Shown: positions 4,937 through 6,766 of the stretch, in pieces
How positions within the stretch are numbered: position 1 is the first letter of the stretch
Layout of the letters: each line of letters starts with the position of its first letter
Assembly: GCA_937936675.1 (NCBI GenBank)
Contig: CALDDL010000003.1
Span: 1 to 6,766 of the forward strand
Direction of reading: 5' to 3'
DNA from: an uncultured bacterium
Lineage (GTDB): Bacteria; Bacteroidota; Ignavibacteria; Ignavibacteriales; Melioribacteraceae
Length of the DNA stretch: 6,766 bases
Made by a program: the position numbers and the translations under genes
The notes under the pieces: generated by a model
The model's database searches: none
The model's input: only the letters and a program-made list of their open reading frames with translations
What the model was told of the DNA's origin: nothing

Positions 4937-6766
4937 TTATTTAGTAGAATTTAAAATTTCTCTTACCCTGTCAAAATATAATGAGTTAGGATAAAATTCA
5001 AGTAATTTTTTGTAATTTTCTTCAGACTTAACTTTGTTATTTAAGCCATTTTGATAGACTTGACTTAATAAAAATAGTGAAGTATCTGAATATAACCCCT
5101 TTATTTTACTATCACTTAGCTCTTCTAATACCTTTATAGCATCCTCATATTTATTAAGAGCAATCAACATTTGCGCATACTTAAATTTTGAAATATTATT
5201 TAATATAATAGCATTTTCATTATCTGATATCGATTTGAATATCGCAGCGGCTTCTTCAAACTTCTCTTGTTCGCTTAATAAATCCGCCTTTGCATAACTT
5301 AACAGATTTATCGAGTCTTTTGTTCCGGTATTGATTAAAATTGCAAGTTCGAGTGCATCATTTGCCTGATTGATGCCGAGATTGTCGGTTACTTTTTTTA
5401 ATTCTTTACTCGCTTCATTAAATTTTCCCTGCCAAAAATAGATTTTTCCTTTTAAGAAAAGTGCATCATTACGGATTTCGATATCGCCACGAGGTGAAGT
5501 TACTAAATTTTCTATATAGCCAAGCGCATCTTCGAGTCTATTTTCTTTTATATAAATTTTTGATAGTTCTAAAGCGGAAAGAACACCATAATTAGTGAGC
5601 GCATAATTTATAATAGCGTCTTTATAAAGAGATTCTGCATTATCGAAATCAATTAGTTTATATTGATAAATAAAGGCACTTCGATATAATGCCTCGGCGG
5701 AAACATTAATATTTTTTTTATTCTCGGTGAGCTTCATATAAGAATTAATAATCTCTTTATAAATTTCAGAAGGGGAAGGGAAGGATTTTTTATAAGGTTT
5801 CCAATCCTCGGAATTGTTCTTAAGTTTTATGTTGGCAGCCTGCTCGGCAGTACGTGCTTTACCTATTATTGCAAGTTGATAAACAGGATTTTGAGGAAAA
5901 TTTGTTATAAGATATTCGTAAGCTGAGGAGGCAATATCGTACTCGGAACTATTAAAGGCATCCTGTGCGAAATTAAAAATCATATTACCGGTGCTGCCGG
6001 CAATTTTATCAAGTTTTTTATTTATCTCAAAAGCGTCTTTATAATTATCATCCTGCATATACAAAAATGCAATAAGATCAAGCAATTGATAAGTTGGATT
6101 TTTATCAACATATTTTTTTACTACTTCGATAGTTTCCTTAATTGCACCGGGCTTAGTTAAGTATGATTGCATTCGTGATTTAGCCAGACCAATTTGTTCC
6201 GGTTTTTTACTTACAAGTTCGCAATATTCCGTAGCGGCTTCTTTATAATTCATATTGACCGCATAGATATTGGCTAAATCGATCGAGAAAATAAGCGGAT
6301 CATCGGATACTTCTTTACCTCGCTTAAGAAATTCAATTGCTTTGTCGAAATTTCTGTTTTCGATAGCGTAGTTTGCAATTACTCTAAAAGCAACGAGCGA
6401 ATTATTATTTTTCTTAATCGCTTCTTCCCAGATTTCGTTTCCGCGTGAAGTGCTATCCATATAATAATAAATTGAGCCGAGCATTCCGTACATATTAATA
6501 TCTTGCGGAGTTTTATTTAATCGCTCTCTTATTATTCTTATAGCGGGTTCATATTTTTTTTGACGAACTAAAATTTTATTGTATGAATCGAAATAGAGAG
6601 GATTACCGGGATTGGAATTTACAAGTTCGAGGTATAATCCTTCGGCTTTTTCTAATTGTCCTGCATTCTCAAAACTTTGAGCAAGGCGATATTTATTCTC
6701 TTGATTCAAATCGTTTTGAGAGAATAATAGAGAAGAAGAGAAAAGTAAAACTAATATGTAATAAAA
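4937..6766 (-). CDS. Exported tetratricopeptide-repeat protein, 5' end outside the window
   Basis: The frame stays open from the stop at 4937 to the right edge, giving 609 visible residues with no start codon inside a credible N-terminus. Upstream of the TTG at 6709 it continues in frame through FYYILVLLFSSSLLFSQND, which is a signal peptide core and cleavage region, so the true start is just beyond the edge. The mature protein is built of TPR-like helical pairs, for example YRLAQSFENAGQLEKAEGLY near the start, YRSAFIYQYKLIDFDNAESL mid-protein, LFLKGKIYFWQGKFNEASKE, and a final repeat with LFLLSQVYQNG ending in YPNSLYFDRVREIL, the type seen in BamD/YbgF-like envelope proteins. TPR arrays mediate protein binding, so a periplasmic scaffolding role is likely, but no partner or enzyme domain is visible. 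It precedes clpX by 17 bases and is probably in the same transcript, although the two proteins would act in different compartments. Confidence 0.88.
   Translation of the reverse strand, partial: FYYILVLLFSSSLLFSQNDLNQENKYRLAQSFENAGQLEKAEGLYLELVNSNPGNPLYFDSYNKILVRQKKYEPAIRIIRERLNKTPQDINMYGMLGSIYYYMDSTSRGNEIWEEAIKKNNNSLVAFRVIANYAIENRNFDKAIEFLKRGKEVSDDPLIFSIDLANIYAVNMNYKEAATEYCELVSKKPEQIGLAKSRMQSYLTKPGAIKETIEVVKKYVDKNPTYQLLDLIAFLYMQDDNYKDAFEINKKLDKIAGSTGNMIFNFAQDAFNSSEYDIASSAYEYLITNFPQNPVYQLAIIGKARTAEQAANIKLKNNSEDWKPYKKSFPSPSEIYKEIINSYMKLTENKKNINVSAEALYRSAFIYQYKLIDFDNAESLYKDAIINYALTNYGVLSALELSKIYIKENRLEDALGYIENLVTSPRGDIEIRNDALFLKGKIYFWQGKFNEASKELKKVTDNLGINQANDALELAILINTGTKDSINLLSYAKADLLSEQEKFEEAAAIFKSISDNENAIILNNISKFKYAQMLIALNKYEDAIKVLEELSDSKIKGLYSDTSLFLLSQVYQNGLNNKVKSEENYKKLLEFYPNSLYFDRVREILNSTK

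Overview
The window is AT-rich, and every supportable gene lies on the minus strand, so transcription runs right to left. Several features suggest a free-living Gram-negative bacterium of the Bacteroidota/Chlorobi/Ignavibacteriota assemblage: MKK-type Sec signal peptides, a secreted beta-helix protein, an exported protein of the family usually labelled 'asparagine synthetase B' in those phyla, and weak or absent Shine-Dalgarno sites at most starts. This placement is inferred from protein resemblance remembered without a database search. No rRNA, tRNA, CRISPR array, insertion sequence or phage gene was seen.

Reading in the direction of transcription, an exported TPR-repeat protein (4937-6766) is open at the right edge, and its true start lies outside the window. 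Seventeen bases after it comes clpX (3666-4919), the AAA+ unfoldase of the ClpXP protease, with its zinc finger, Walker motifs, pore loops and ClpP-docking IGF loop. A GC-rich hairpin follows at 3620-3644. Next is a degraded type VII toxin-antitoxin locus: an intact MntA-like nucleotidyltransferase antitoxin (3033-3467), followed directly by a HepT toxin remnant (2821-3060). The remnant keeps its RNLMIHEY catalytic motif but has lost its N-terminal half and any usable start.

A three-gene cluster then runs from 2754 to 625. It holds an exported protein of uncertain function (1501-2754, the 'asparagine synthetase B' family but without that enzyme's domains), a cytoplasmic fumarylacetoacetate-hydrolase/FAHD1-like enzyme (800-1459), and an unannotated 43-residue single-pass membrane protein (625-756) with a strong ribosome binding site. 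The gaps are 41 and 43 bases, which suggests co-transcription. The cluster ends in a series of inverted repeats (483-600) that read as terminators on the minus strand. The final gene (1-363) has its own candidate promoter and encodes the N-terminus of a secreted right-handed beta-helix protein cut off by the left edge.

Functionally this is a mix of housekeeping proteolysis, envelope or exported proteins, a small-molecule hydrolase and one decaying toxin-antitoxin module. The points most worth following are the truncated HepT next to an intact antitoxin, the misnamed exported protein with a possible Cys/His active site, and the overlooked 43-residue membrane protein.
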